DNA from: Desulfurococcales archaeon
GTDB taxonomy: Archaea; Thermoproteota; Thermoprotei_A; Sulfolobales; Desulfurococcaceae
Direction: 5' to 3'
Length of the DNA: 64,000 bases
NCBI GenBank assembly: GCA_015520735.1
Contig: WAPN01000033.1
Coordinates: 41,778 to 105,777 of the forward strand
Below the pieces are notes generated by a model. It saw only the letters and a list, made by a program, of their open reading frames with translations, did not search any database and was not told the origin of the DNA. The translations under genes were made by a program, and so were the position numbers. Below are positions 8,697 to 16,905 of this stretch, one piece after another. The stretch's first letter is position 1. Each line of letters begins with the position of its first letter.

Positions 8697-9108
8697 TTCT
8701 GTTGGTTTTTCTGTTTGCACTCATAATAGGCTATAATTGAAGGCTAAGTTAACTTGATCCAAATCATTTGAAGCCGAAGCCGAATTAGTTCCTCACAAAA
8801 GTCTAATTGATTCGAATTGATAAGGATATCCTACACTTTGGTATTATATATTTTAAATCAACTATTGGATGGGGAAATAAATCATTTGTATAGGGGGTGG
8901 ATCAAGAATCGGTAAATATAACGGAACATATGGACGGCTGTTATTAAGGATGCATGCCTTACTAAGGGAAGAGTCGAAGACACATGGTAATACAAAATAC
9001 TGGTTAATTCTAGGTAGTAGCTACTATAGCTTGGCTCAATACAACAATAGCCAAAAACATTAATTATTTATCTGCAAAGGTACTTTCCCTAATGGGTGTA
9101 AAGCTGTT
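8697..9108. other. Intergenic stretch of 412 bases, no gene recognised
   Basis: AT-rich. It starts with a T-rich tract that may terminate the glp operon. A short open frame at 8950-9063 (37 codons from ATG) has no recognisable similarity or ribosome-binding site and is not called. TATA-like ATTATTTATC at 9063-9072 probably serves the following gene. No tRNA fold, C/D box pair or repeat array is evident. Confidence 0.5.
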
Positions 9109-10065
9109 TTGCGAGAATTACATGGTTTAACAAAGTCTCTCGAGGAATTAATCATAACAGAAGACCTGGGCCGTCGGGGGGTAATATACTTCTTGGCTGA
9201 ATCCCTGAAGAGGAAAATAGAGGATCCACTCAACAATTCTCTCAGATTATTAGCAGATACTTCTTCATTAATGATAGTAACAGGGTTTAATGTACCTCCA
9301 GACTATCATCCCGAGACAGATGGACTTATAGGGGCGGCTGTGCTCGCAAGAGCGTTTGTTAACATAGGTTCTAATGAGGTGGTGATAGTTCTTGATGATG
9401 AGGAACAGAGAATGATTATGGAGCATCTTATAAAGATGCTTTTAAATGAAAATACTGCTACAGAAAAAATAACGTTCTTGACCCGTACTGATAACGAGTA
9501 CTTATTCAGAGAAATTCTCGTCGAGGAGATCTCCTCTAAAGACATCGGGCTCGGAATATTCATCGAGAAACCATCACCTAATAGGAAAGGAGTAATACAT
9601 AACATGCGTGGCATCGACGTGACGCAACATCATCTCGACCCAAGAATGCTACTAGATGTTTTCAAGGAGATGGGTGTTAAAACAATAGGTATAGGTGATG
9701 GTGGCAATGAAGTAGGACTAGGAATAATAGAGGAAGATGTAAGGAAATATGTACCATACGGGAACATGTGTGCATGCCCATGCAGATCAGGCATAGCGTC
9801 ATCAACTATCACAGATACTGTAATAGTATCGACAGTCAGTAACTGGGGAGCATATGCACTCGAAGCTCTGCTTCTGGCAATTAACGACAAGTCCGAATAC
9901 ATCCATAGCGGGAAAGAAGAGATAATGCTTATCGAGGAAAGTATAAGAGAAGGCGCAATAGACGGTGTTTGCGGCGAGGGCTTCGTAGGTGTTGATGGAA
10001 TGCCGCCTCATATTCATGCAAATATAGTGGATACCATCAAGACGATCACTTTGTCGCTTTTATAG
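9109..10065 (+). CDS. DUF4392 / D-glutamate cyclase-like protein
   Basis: 318-residue protein of the DUF4392 (D-glutamate cyclase C-terminal) family. In vertebrates this domain converts D-glutamate to 5-oxo-D-proline. Family markers are GFNVPPDYHPETDGLIGA near residues 58-75, HHLDPRM and the IGDGGNEVGLG loop. A Cys-rich CACPCRSGIASS follows, of the kind seen in this family around the active site. The TTG start at 9109 is supported by the frame and by a TATA-like element about 40 bases upstream; GGGTG lies upstream of the start at a long distance. It is transcribed alone or with the following 121-residue gene. Whether the archaeal protein uses D-glutamate is untested here. Confidence 0.82.
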   Translation: MRELHGLTKSLEELIITEDLGRRGVIYFLAESLKRKIEDPLNNSLRLLADTSSLMIVTGFNVPPDYHPETDGLIGAAVLARAFVNIGSNEVVIVLDDEEQRMIMEHLIKMLLNENTATEKITFLTRTDNEYLFREILVEEISSKDIGLGIFIEKPSPNRKGVIHNMRGIDVTQHHLDPRMLLDVFKEMGVKTIGIGDGGNEVGLGIIEEDVRKYVPYGNMCACPCRSGIASSTITDTVIVSTVSNWGAYALEALLLAINDKSEYIHSGKEEIMLIEESIREGAIDGVCGEGFVGVDGMPPHIHANIVDTIKTITLSLL

Positions 10066-10161
10066 TTTTCTTAACCGTTTTAAAGCTACTCGACAAGATA
10101 TTGATATATACAGTTAGTGAAAAATGGCACCGAATATTGTTGAATATTCAGGGCGATAATA

Positions 10162-10527
10162 TTGGAGGCACTCATCGACAAAAAGGCAATAAAATACATC
10201 AAGGAGCTAGATAATGTCCTCAGAAAAGCGATTGAATCGTTGAATGATCCTAGCCTAGTCGCTAAGTATCTTAAGAAAGCAGATGGGATCGTCGATAAAA
10301 TTCATACTGAGTACTGTATAGAATCCGAATGCGACAGCCTAGTACTTATGATCGATAATATATATTATAATGCTCTCCAGATCTTAGAGGAAGCGGTTAA
10401 CAATAACACAGCTTCAGATAAGGCAGTAGAGCTTGTTGAAAAATACTTGTTAAAGCTTGAAAGACTGATTCCCGAAGAACACAAGGGGAAAGGATCATTG
10501 ATAAGCAGATTGTTCTGGCTATACTAG
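10162..10527 (+). CDS. Hypothetical alpha-helical protein, 121 aa
   Basis: Not recognised. The sequence is almost entirely predicted helix, with heptad-like Leu/Ile spacing, and is acidic overall, with two cysteines close together (CIESEC). It may be a helical bundle or adaptor; no catalytic motif is visible. The TTG start at 10162 gives MEALIDKKAIKY. It lies 96 bases after the D-glutamate cyclase-like gene in the same direction. Confidence 0.6.
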   Translation: MEALIDKKAIKYIKELDNVLRKAIESLNDPSLVAKYLKKADGIVDKIHTEYCIESECDSLVLMIDNIYYNALQILEEAVNNNTASDKAVELVEKYLLKLERLIPEEHKGKGSLISRLFWLY

Positions 10528-10997
10528 TAATAGTATCAGAAGAAATAAAACGATAAGCAAACAAAACAATAACAATAATGTCAGACACAATTTTGGAAGC
10601 TTATCTTCTTTAGTTCATTACTATATATGTTCTATTCCCTACTTACCTATGTCTTGGCGGCATCGAACGGATTGTGCTTAAGGATAAAGATACTATAGCG
10701 ATATCTATGCATTTTTACTCCTTGCCAACACCCATATCTTTAAACCTGGAAAAATAAATACATGGTTAGGCTTCTTCGAGATATCAATTCACATCAAAAT
10801 ATTTGGTAATCGCATAAGTTGATATATAAAAGATAGGCTGATGCAGGGATTTATTCTAATGATCTCCATAGTATTTTTACGTCATCCATGTTTTATAGTT
10901 CTTAATAACTATTATTGTTATGAACATAGTTCACCATGTGGAATCCGATTTAATATGTGTTCGAATATTACATATAGTTGGAGGAATGGTGTTCTCC
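10528..10997. other. Long intergenic region before the glycerol kinase gene
   Basis: About 470 AT-rich bases with no protein similarity that I can see. Two TATA-like elements point rightward: GATATATAAAAGA near 10819-10831 and GTTTTATAG near 10890-10898. The second is 25 bases before ATG 10920 and the first would give a leader of about 150 bases. No tRNA or obvious structured RNA is seen. Its length is unusual for this compact sequence. Confidence 0.5.
10890..10898 (+). promoter_or_regulatory. Candidate TATA box for glpK
   Basis: GTTTTATAG is centred ~25 bases before 10920, predicting a transcript that starts at or near an ATG there and carries a 78-base leader to the conserved glycerol kinase start. 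A GGAGG at 10980-10984 lies inside this leader. Confidence 0.4.
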
Positions 10998-12545
10998 ATG
11001 AAATATTTATTATCTGTTGACCAGGGCACGACTGGTACCAGGGCTGTTATATATAATGAGAAGGGAGAGATGATAGCTTGGTCCTATATTAAGCATCATC
11101 AAATACTGCCTAGGCCGGGATGGGTTGAGCATGATCCTCTCGAAATATGGCATAATACCGTTCAGGTAATGAGAGGGGCTGTAGAGAGAGCGGGCATTGA
11201 TCCAAGAGAAATTATTGGCATAGGCATCTCTAATCAGAGGGAAACAACAGTCGTGTGGGAGAAGGAGACTGGTAGACCAGTATACAATGCAATAGTTTGG
11301 CAAGACTCCAGAACTATCAATAGATGTGACAGCCTTAAATATGAAGGGATAGAAGACGAGATAATAAAGCCTCTCACAGGTCTCTATGCTCACACATACT
11401 TCTCGGCAACAAAGCTAGAATGGATACTAAAACATACACGCGATGGTGTTGACAGGGCTGAGAAAGGAGAACTATTGTTCGGGACTATAGATACTTGGCT
11501 CATATGGAACATGACCAGGGGCTCAGAAAACATAACTCCGGATCGTGGGGGAGCCCATGTTACGGATCCAAGTAATGCCTCTAGAACGATGCTCATGGAC
11601 ATAGAGAAGCTAAGGTGGAGTCCCGAGCTACTTGAGGTATTCGGTATACCGGAGAACATGCTCCCGATAATAAAGCCTAGTAGCTACCCTGAATCCTATG
11701 GTCTACTAAGAAAAGATATTTTAGGTGTAGAAATACCTGTTTTAGGAGATCTCGGAGATCAGCAAGCAGCGCTAGTCGGACAAGCAGCCTTTGAGTCAGG
11801 AGAAGTCAAGTGTACTTATGGCACGGGTAGCTTCATCTTGATGAATATAGGTGGAACGCCTAAACTGAGCAGCCAAGGTCTACTAACTACTGTTGCCTAC
11901 CAGTTTGCAGGTCATCCACCCCGTTACGCGTTAGAGGGGAGTATAGCCTATTCTGGAGCAGCCATCGAGTGGCTGAGAGAAGGCCTGGGCTTGATAAAGG
12001 ATCCTAAGGAAACAGAGGAAATATGTATGAAGGCCTATGATGAAGGCTCTGCTGGAGTATACTTTGTTCCAGCCTTTAGTGGTTTGTTTGCACCCTATTG
12101 GGACACCAAGGCGAGAGGGCTGATAATAGGTATTACGAGATACACTAAGAAACACCACATAGTTTTCGCGGTTCTGGAATCCATAGCTTTTAGGGTTAAG
12201 GACGTCGTAGATGCTATGGCGATAGACTCCGGTATAGAGCCTTTAGTCATAAAAGTGGATGGCGGAGCATCGAGGAATAACTGTCTATTACAGCTCCAAG
12301 CAGATATATTGGGCAAACGCGTTGTTAGACCAGTAAACATAGAAACCACAAGCCTCGGAGCAGCATTCGCAGCGGGTCTTGCCTCAAGAGTTTGGAAGAG
12401 CATCGACGAGCTCAAAAAGATATGGAGACCAGACAAGTTATTCGAGCCTAAAATGACGCAGAAGGAGAGGGAAGAAAAGTATAAATGGTGGTTGAGAGCA
12501 GTTGAGAGAGCGCTAAAATGGCTAAATATAGAGGAAGAAGCCTAG
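10998..12545 (+). CDS. glpK: Glycerol kinase
   Basis: Phosphorylates glycerol with ATP to sn-glycerol 3-phosphate in the cytoplasm, the substrate of the GlpA-like dehydrogenase encoded upstream. Residues MKYLLSVDQGTTGTRAV form the phosphate-1 loop of FGGY kinases, followed by ISNQRETTVVW, the GTGSFILMN phosphate-2 motif and VDGGASRNN near the C-terminus. Length from ATG 10998 is 515 residues, slightly over the usual ~500. In-frame alternatives exist at ATG 10920, ATG 10986 and GTG 10989; the family alignment and the upstream GGAGG (10980-10984) favour one of the later starts. Function is secure, start less so. Confidence 0.96.
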   Translation: MKYLLSVDQGTTGTRAVIYNEKGEMIAWSYIKHHQILPRPGWVEHDPLEIWHNTVQVMRGAVERAGIDPREIIGIGISNQRETTVVWEKETGRPVYNAIVWQDSRTINRCDSLKYEGIEDEIIKPLTGLYAHTYFSATKLEWILKHTRDGVDRAEKGELLFGTIDTWLIWNMTRGSENITPDRGGAHVTDPSNASRTMLMDIEKLRWSPELLEVFGIPENMLPIIKPSSYPESYGLLRKDILGVEIPVLGDLGDQQAALVGQAAFESGEVKCTYGTGSFILMNIGGTPKLSSQGLLTTVAYQFAGHPPRYALEGSIAYSGAAIEWLREGLGLIKDPKETEEICMKAYDEGSAGVYFVPAFSGLFAPYWDTKARGLIIGITRYTKKHHIVFAVLESIAFRVKDVVDAMAIDSGIEPLVIKVDGGASRNNCLLQLQADILGKRVVRPVNIETTSLGAAFAAGLASRVWKSIDELKKIWRPDKLFEPKMTQKEREEKYKWWLRAVERALKWLNIEEEA

Positions 12546-12701
12546 CTAACTGTCAAACCTCCCTGCTCATCACCTCTCCAGCCGCGCTATCATCTATTAT
12601 CCATTTTATCAAAAACCCCATTATACGGTACAGTGGATTTAGAAAAATAATTTGGTTGCATTATCGAGGAGATGAGAAAACTTATATCTTAGATTTACAC
12701 C

Positions 12702-13994
12702 TTATCCGCTCGTCCTCAGCCTCTTGTAATCTGCCGGATAATATCTTGCCAGCAGTACCCACGCAATAATACATAGGAGCCAGAGGCTCACAAGGCTTAC
12801 TGCCGCATAGAGTAGTGACAATGATTTTGTGAGACCGCTCGAGATGAAGAAATACACTAGTGCTCCATATATTGTCGGCCCTATAGCCCATCCCGCGCTG
12901 TTCAGTATATTATATATCGAGAATATTGTGCCCCTATATTCCGGCTTCACACAATCACTGATAACTGTGCTTATATTGGGATATGCGAATGTCGTGAACA
13001 TCATACCGGCCACCGCCAATAAGGCCGGCGGTAGCAGAGCAGCGAACGATACTTCTCCGTAAGGATACGGATAGGCGAGCATGGCGACCATCGCCAGGTA
13101 GCCTATTATAATACCTGCAATGCTTACCTGCACTCTCCCTATGGGGCCTTTCTTTTTCGCGAGCCTGTCACTGAGGGTTCCGCCGATGATATGTCCGAAA
13201 GCTATGCTTATCGTCGCAACGATCAGTATCAGACTTGCATAGGTTCTCGGTATCCCCCATCTCGTCATGATGTAATCCACCGAGAAATAAGCCAACATAC
13301 CCCATGGAATAGTCCACGCTATGATCTGTATCATAACAATTAGGACGCTCCTGGTGAGAGCGCCTCTCACGGCTTCGCGTAAACTATACTTATTAGCTGT
13401 CTCCGGCGAATCACTATACCCTATGGTGACACCCTTACTGGATAAGTATAGACCGGCAACAAATACAAGTACGAACAAGCCAGCGATAAGGTATGCTGTT
13501 CTCCAGTTCAGCAGAATACCAGCCATGAGCAGGCCGAGCACCATGCCGAACACACTAGAAGCATAATATATGGCGTATCCCTTACCCCTCTTCTCGCTCG
13601 GCACGACATCAGCGATGAACGCGTATATGACGGGGCTTATGCCGAGAAGGGCGACACCAAATATTATGAGATAAATCATTATCTCATAGTAGCTCGTCAC
13701 GCTCGATACAAGTATTAATGATATACCCATGGCGAGGCCTAGGACGAGTAATAGTCTCCTGCGCCCAAGCTTATCTCCTAAAACGCCCCATAGGAACGTC
13801 AGTGCTAATCCGATGAATCCCGGCACAGTCTTCAAAAAGCCAGCATAGAGCCTCCACGTCTTCTCATTACCGGGTATAATTCCTTCTTTGTGGAGAGTGT
13901 CCAGTATTGGGGCGAGCATATAATTGCCAGAGAAGTAGAAGAGTACCATGAGAGCGAGAAATAGAAGTATAAGGCCAGTCTTCACTTCAGCCAT
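12702..13994 (-). CDS. Major facilitator superfamily transporter
   Basis: Integral membrane carrier of about 430 residues with 12 predicted spans. Between spans 2 and 3 is the MFS signature GVLGDKLGRRRLL, and the equivalent loop in the second half is GGTLSDRLAKKKG. It lies in the glycerol block, immediately downstream of and probably co-transcribed with nothing else (5 bases separate its start from the end of the hydrolase gene upstream on the same strand, so those two form an operon). The substrate may be glycerol 3-phosphate, a glycerophosphodiester or a hydrolase product; this is inference from context. The start is ATG 13994 with GGGGTGAT 5-6 bases upstream. Confidence 0.9.
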   Translation of the reverse strand: MAEVKTGLILLFLALMVLFYFSGNYMLAPILDTLHKEGIIPGNEKTWRLYAGFLKTVPGFIGLALTFLWGVLGDKLGRRRLLLVLGLAMGISLILVSSVTSYYEIMIYLIIFGVALLGISPVIYAFIADVVPSEKRGKGYAIYYASSVFGMVLGLLMAGILLNWRTAYLIAGLFVLVFVAGLYLSSKGVTIGYSDSPETANKYSLREAVRGALTRSVLIVMIQIIAWTIPWGMLAYFSVDYIMTRWGIPRTYASLILIVATISIAFGHIIGGTLSDRLAKKKGPIGRVQVSIAGIIIGYLAMVAMLAYPYPYGEVSFAALLPPALLAVAGMMFTTFAYPNISTVISDCVKPEYRGTIFSIYNILNSAGWAIGPTIYGALVYFFISSGLTKSLSLLYAAVSLVSLWLLCIIAWVLLARYYPADYKRLRTSG

Positions 13995-13998
13995 TCTA

Positions 13999-14940
13999 TC
14001 ACCCCAAGTATTCTTTGAAGAAACCAATTACCTTCTCTTCGTACTCACTGGGATGATCCTTTATGGTGCGGACATGACCGCTATCAGTCACCCATAGAAT
14101 TGTTTTCGGATTATTCCTCCTCAGCTTATTATAGAATTTCTTGATCTCACTTAAAGCGACTAGGTCATCATTCGTCCCGGCTATTATCATGAAGGGGATC
14201 TTTATATTATCGGCGTATTTGTACATGATTAGATCATCTATATTAATACGAGCTTTGGAAGCTGTAAACCTAACTATTAATGGGTATACGAGGAGGAGCA
14301 ACGCCCTCATTATCCCCTTAAGTCTCATTATCCATCTCCGGCCTGACTCCCTGATATCTATATAGGGGCTATCAGCTACTGCTGCATTGATTCTCTTATC
14401 CTTAGCTGACAACATGATCGTGACTGCTCCGCCCATAGAGTACCCTATAACCCCGATCTTCCCAGCCTTATCGGGCTTCTCGGATTTAAGCCAATCAATA
14501 ATCCTCATATAATCTTCAACTTCCTTCAAACCAAGCGTCGTTATCTCGCCACCGCTATCGCCATGCGCCCTAAAATCGAAGGCTATAACATTATAACCGT
14601 TCCTAGCTAGCATGTCTATAACAGGCTTCATATAGTCCTCTTCATACTTTGAAGCCGTATATCCATGAATCGCTATTATTGTGGTATCTGATCCCTTATC
14701 GATAAACCATCCTCTAAGTGTATAACCATCGCTCGTCGTAACCTCAACATTCTCGTAATCATGGCCGAGATCCTTTGGTGTCCAGCTCTTCTTTAGGCGT
14801 GGCGGGCTCAGCATCTTATATGAAGCTACTCTAGCTAATCCTACGAGGAAAAGTATAATAGCAATAATAATACTGGCAACTACACCGACAACGATGAAGA
14901 GACCCGGCAAGGATATCGCACCGTTATTAAAATCTACCAC
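13999..14940 (-). CDS. Membrane-anchored alpha/beta hydrolase
   Basis: Serine hydrolase of about 313 residues with an N-terminal membrane span (about residues 14-36) and the catalytic domain behind it. The nucleophile elbow is GYSMGG (Ser168), HGYTASK forms the oxyanion region, and the acid and His are probably in GTNDDLV and DSGHVRT. Substrate unknown; an esterase or lysophospholipase role would fit the glycerophosphodiesterase, glycerol kinase and transporter around it. GTG 14940 is chosen because a TATA element (14958-14967) lies about 23 bases upstream. A longer frame to 14991 would run across that promoter into the divergent gene. It overlaps nothing and is followed 4 bases later by the MFS gene. 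Confidence 0.87.
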   Translation of the reverse strand: MVDFNNGAISLPGLFIVVGVVASIIIAIILFLVGLARVASYKMLSPPRLKKSWTPKDLGHDYENVEVTTSDGYTLRGWFIDKGSDTTIIAIHGYTASKYEEDYMKPVIDMLARNGYNVIAFDFRAHGDSGGEITTLGLKEVEDYMRIIDWLKSEKPDKAGKIGVIGYSMGGAVTIMLSAKDKRINAAVADSPYIDIRESGRRWIMRLKGIMRALLLLVYPLIVRFTASKARINIDDLIMYKYADNIKIPFMIIAGTNDDLVALSEIKKFYNKLRRNNPKTILWVTDSGHVRTIKDHPSEYEEKVIGFFKEYLG

Positions 14941-14957
14941 TAAGAAATAAATTCTCT

Positions 14958-14967
14958 TTGTATAACC
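14958..14967. promoter_or_regulatory. Shared divergent TATA element
   Basis: TTGTATAACC reads as a TATA box on both strands: TATAAC is 26-27 bases before ATG 14990 on the plus strand, and GGTTATACAA lies about 23 bases before GTG 14940 on the minus strand. A single element may serve the hydrolase-MFS operon and the phosphodiesterase. Confidence 0.45.
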
Positions 14968-14989
14968 ATATCTAGCATAGGTGCAAGAC

Positions 14990-15697
14990 ATGAAGCCTAT
15001 TCTAGTTGGACATAGGGGTTTTCCTGCGAAATACCCTGAAAATACTATTGCCTCATTCCTTGCAGCCCTATACTATGGTGCTGATGGGATAGAGCTCGAT
15101 GTATGGCTCGATCGAGATAGGGACTTGGTTGTAATACATGATCCCGATACACAACGAGTGGCTGGAGAAAAACTTTCTGTCAAAGAAACAAGTACATCAA
15201 CGCTTAGAAGCCTAGACCTTGGCTTGGCTCAGAGAATACCTTTACTTGAAGAAGTATTGGATGCTATACCTAGTGCTGTCCCCTTATTTGTAGAGATAAA
15301 AGATGTCGAAGCAGCAGTCCCGGCTTACGAACTCGTAAAGAAGTATGATAGACTTGATAAAACCATGTTTATAAGCTTCCATCCAGAAGCCCTTGAAAAA
15401 ATAAGGGAAGTTAGTGAAGAGGCTAGATTAGGCTTTATAATAGGAAGCCTTGAGGCTGCAGAGAAAGCCCCTAGGCTTGCCGAGAGGCTTCGTTTGCAAG
15501 CCGTAGCACCTCCAATACTTGGAGCAAAGTACCTCGGTAAAGAGAAGTTCATCGAGTACCTTAAAACGATCAAGAGCCTGGGTCTGTATACTGCTGTATG
15601 GGTCATTAACACAGAGGAAGAATATAGGCTCGTTAAAGACTATGTAGACGCAATTATCACAGATAACATAGAGCATATAAGAACACTTCAACACTAA
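14990..15697 (+). CDS. Glycerophosphodiester phosphodiesterase
   Basis: Hydrolyses glycerophosphodiesters to an alcohol and glycerol 3-phosphate. The 235-residue protein is a GDPD-type TIM barrel: GHRGFPAKYPENT at the N-terminus (catalytic His), GIELDVWLDRD (metal-binding Glu and Asp), VVIHDP (second catalytic His), FVEIK and the late AVWVIN strand. No signal peptide, so cytoplasmic; substrates would need import or come from lipid turnover. ATG 14990 is preferred over GTG 14981: it has AGGTG 6 bases before it and sits at the leaderless distance from the shared TATA. It feeds the glycerol kinase/dehydrogenase products at glycerol 3-phosphate. Archaeal lipids have sn-glycerol-1-phosphate backbones, so foreign lipid may be the source. 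Confidence 0.93.
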   Translation: MKPILVGHRGFPAKYPENTIASFLAALYYGADGIELDVWLDRDRDLVVIHDPDTQRVAGEKLSVKETSTSTLRSLDLGLAQRIPLLEEVLDAIPSAVPLFVEIKDVEAAVPAYELVKKYDRLDKTMFISFHPEALEKIREVSEEARLGFIIGSLEAAEKAPRLAERLRLQAVAPPILGAKYLGKEKFIEYLKTIKSLGLYTAVWVINTEEEYRLVKDYVDAIITDNIEHIRTLQH

Positions 15698-15750
15698 TTT
15701 TTATTCCTTAAGATGAATTTGAGTATCGATCCATGGGATCTCTTATGGTC

Positions 15751-15810
15751 GTGATGAAAGTACCATCGAATGACCGGCGAGTCTAGGAGCAAGCACCGGA
15801 ATTATGCTGA
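15751..15810 (+). ncRNA. Weak candidate C/D box guide RNA
   Basis: In the gap after the phosphodiesterase gene, a perfect C box GTGATGA (15751-15757) is followed by 12 bases, an ATGA that could be a D' box, and a CTGA D box at 15807-15810, total 60 bases. The C' box is not convincing and the ends do not form a clear terminal stem. Reported as a low-probability candidate only. Confidence 0.2.
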
Positions 15811-15812
15811 AA

Positions 15813-16022
15813 TTATGCTCGGTTCTTTTCCTTTATCCTACTATATGGGTCCTCGAGGAAGAATCCTTTCCTGCACCTAGGACATATAACGAGGATAGGC
15901 CTCTCACGTTCCTCGTGGAGAACCTCGTGGTCAGCCATGTATAGTACGGATTCATACATGTAGTCAAAATCCTTCGGTTCACCCTCATATCCGCAGAATG
16001 GACACTTTATCCTATTGATCAT
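15813..16022 (-). CDS. Small zinc-ribbon-like protein, 69 aa
   Basis: Short protein with two CxxC knuckles: CPFCGYEG near the N-terminus and CPRCRKGF in the second half, about 40 residues apart, the spacing of a zinc ribbon. Charged C-terminus ends KEKNRA. Such proteins often bind nucleic acids or serve as transcription or RNA-binding accessories, but there is nothing more specific here. ATG 16022 is chosen over GTG 16031 because GAGGTG lies 6 bases before it. Confidence 0.75.
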   Translation of the reverse strand: MINRIKCPFCGYEGEPKDFDYMYESVLYMADHEVLHEERERPILVICPRCRKGFFLEDPYSRIKEKNRA

Positions 16023-16105
16023 GGCTAACACCTCTTAAGATAGGCTCCATGTATAATTTTATGCAATACAGGTTATTACGTGAATGGTTGTATGGATACT
16101 TGCAC

Positions 16106-16465
16106 CTATTGCTCGTAAAGCTCTACTTCGACGAACGGCTTAACCCTAGACTTGATCAAATGCCCTGCGTACACACTATATCCCTTGACCGTATATGTTG
16201 CGAGGACGGCGTGTATGTGTATACGGAGTCCTTCATCACTATTCCTATAATTTCCCAGAAGCGATCCGATCTCGATAATGAAAGGCTCACGAGGCCTGAT
16301 CTGGATCTCATGGTACTTTTCTCCATCGTAAACGCCTATAATAGCTTCACTGAGGCCACCGATGCCTGTTATTGCCCCGTTCCTTAAGCCTAGTCTCTTG
16401 ATCTCCTTTTCCAGGAATTGGTGGATGTCTCTGCCTTTCGGAATCCTGATCTTGACGAGCTTCAT
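16106..16465 (-). CDS. PCC/DUF296 domain protein
   Basis: 119-residue single-domain protein of the plant-and-prokaryote conserved (PPC, DUF296) family, which forms trimers. Family features are FLEKEIKRLGLRNGAITGIGG in the first third, with GIGGLSEA, and the HIHAVLA...GHLIKSRV stretch near the C-terminus (about residues 83-106), containing the conserved histidines that could bind a metal. Plant versions help AT-hook proteins bind DNA; the function of stand-alone prokaryotic versions is unsettled. It lies 17 bases downstream of the YjbQ pair on the same strand, probably in one operon. Confidence 0.82.
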   Translation of the reverse strand: MKLVKIRIPKGRDIHQFLEKEIKRLGLRNGAITGIGGLSEAIIGVYDGEKYHEIQIRPREPFIIEIGSLLGNYRNSDEGLRIHIHAVLATYTVKGYSVYAGHLIKSRVKPFVEVELYEQ

Positions 16466-16482
16466 CTTCCCGCCCCCATGAT

Positions 16483-16905
16483 CTAATTGTTTTTATCGGT
16501 TAATGACTCCTTTCCACGCACGAGGAAGATGATCTTTCTCCTATGATTATGTACAGGCCTTGTTTCAAGAAAATATAGCCTAGTTCCTCTTAAGAGAGGC
16601 TCGCCATTAATTATCAGTATTCTTTTATGTGTGCCTAGGAGGGCAGATCTTAGGTGAGCATACGCATTACCATGCTTCCATCCCGTGATGGGTATATATT
16701 TTTTAATGAATTTATCAAGATGATCGAGTACTTCGTTTTTAACGAGCACTAGTGCTGGTGTAGCGCCGACGGCATGTATATCCACTATTCCAAGCCTAAC
16801 ACCGGACTCTGATACTATGTCATGTAGAACGCTAGTAAGATCAAAGTATTTCATAGGCCCTCTAGTGATGATCTCAATTTCTGTCGAAAACACCTTCAAG
16901 AACAA
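16483..16905 (-). CDS. YjbQ/UPF0047 family protein (copy with conserved motif)
   Basis: 140-residue member of the UPF0047 family; bacterial YjbQ has weak thiamine-phosphate synthase activity, but the true role is unknown. Family pattern: FDLTSVLHDIV near residue 20, DIHAVGATPALVL, then AHLRSALLG and the LLRGTRLYFLETR strand near the C-terminus. The GATPAL form is the archaeal variant of the HTTA motif. The TTG start at 16905 has AAGGTGAT just before it and overlaps the upstream paralog by 32 bases; a GTG at 16893 is possible. It is followed by a basic tail. See the degenerate paralog immediately upstream. Confidence 0.8.
   Translation of the reverse strand: MFLKVFSTEIEIITRGPMKYFDLTSVLHDIVSESGVRLGIVDIHAVGATPALVLVKNEVLDHLDKFIKKYIPITGWKHGNAYAHLRSALLGTHKRILIINGEPLLRGTRLYFLETRPVHNHRRKIIFLVRGKESLTDKNN

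Noticed and set aside
8811..8826. Near-palindrome around ATTCGAAT considered as an operator or tRNA T-loop
   Set aside because: No acceptor or anticodon stem could be built around it, and the arms are too short for a confident operator.
8950..9063. Short open frame of 37 codons in the intergenic gap
   Set aside because: No ribosome-binding site, no recognisable protein, and it ends in the promoter area of the next gene; too weak to call.
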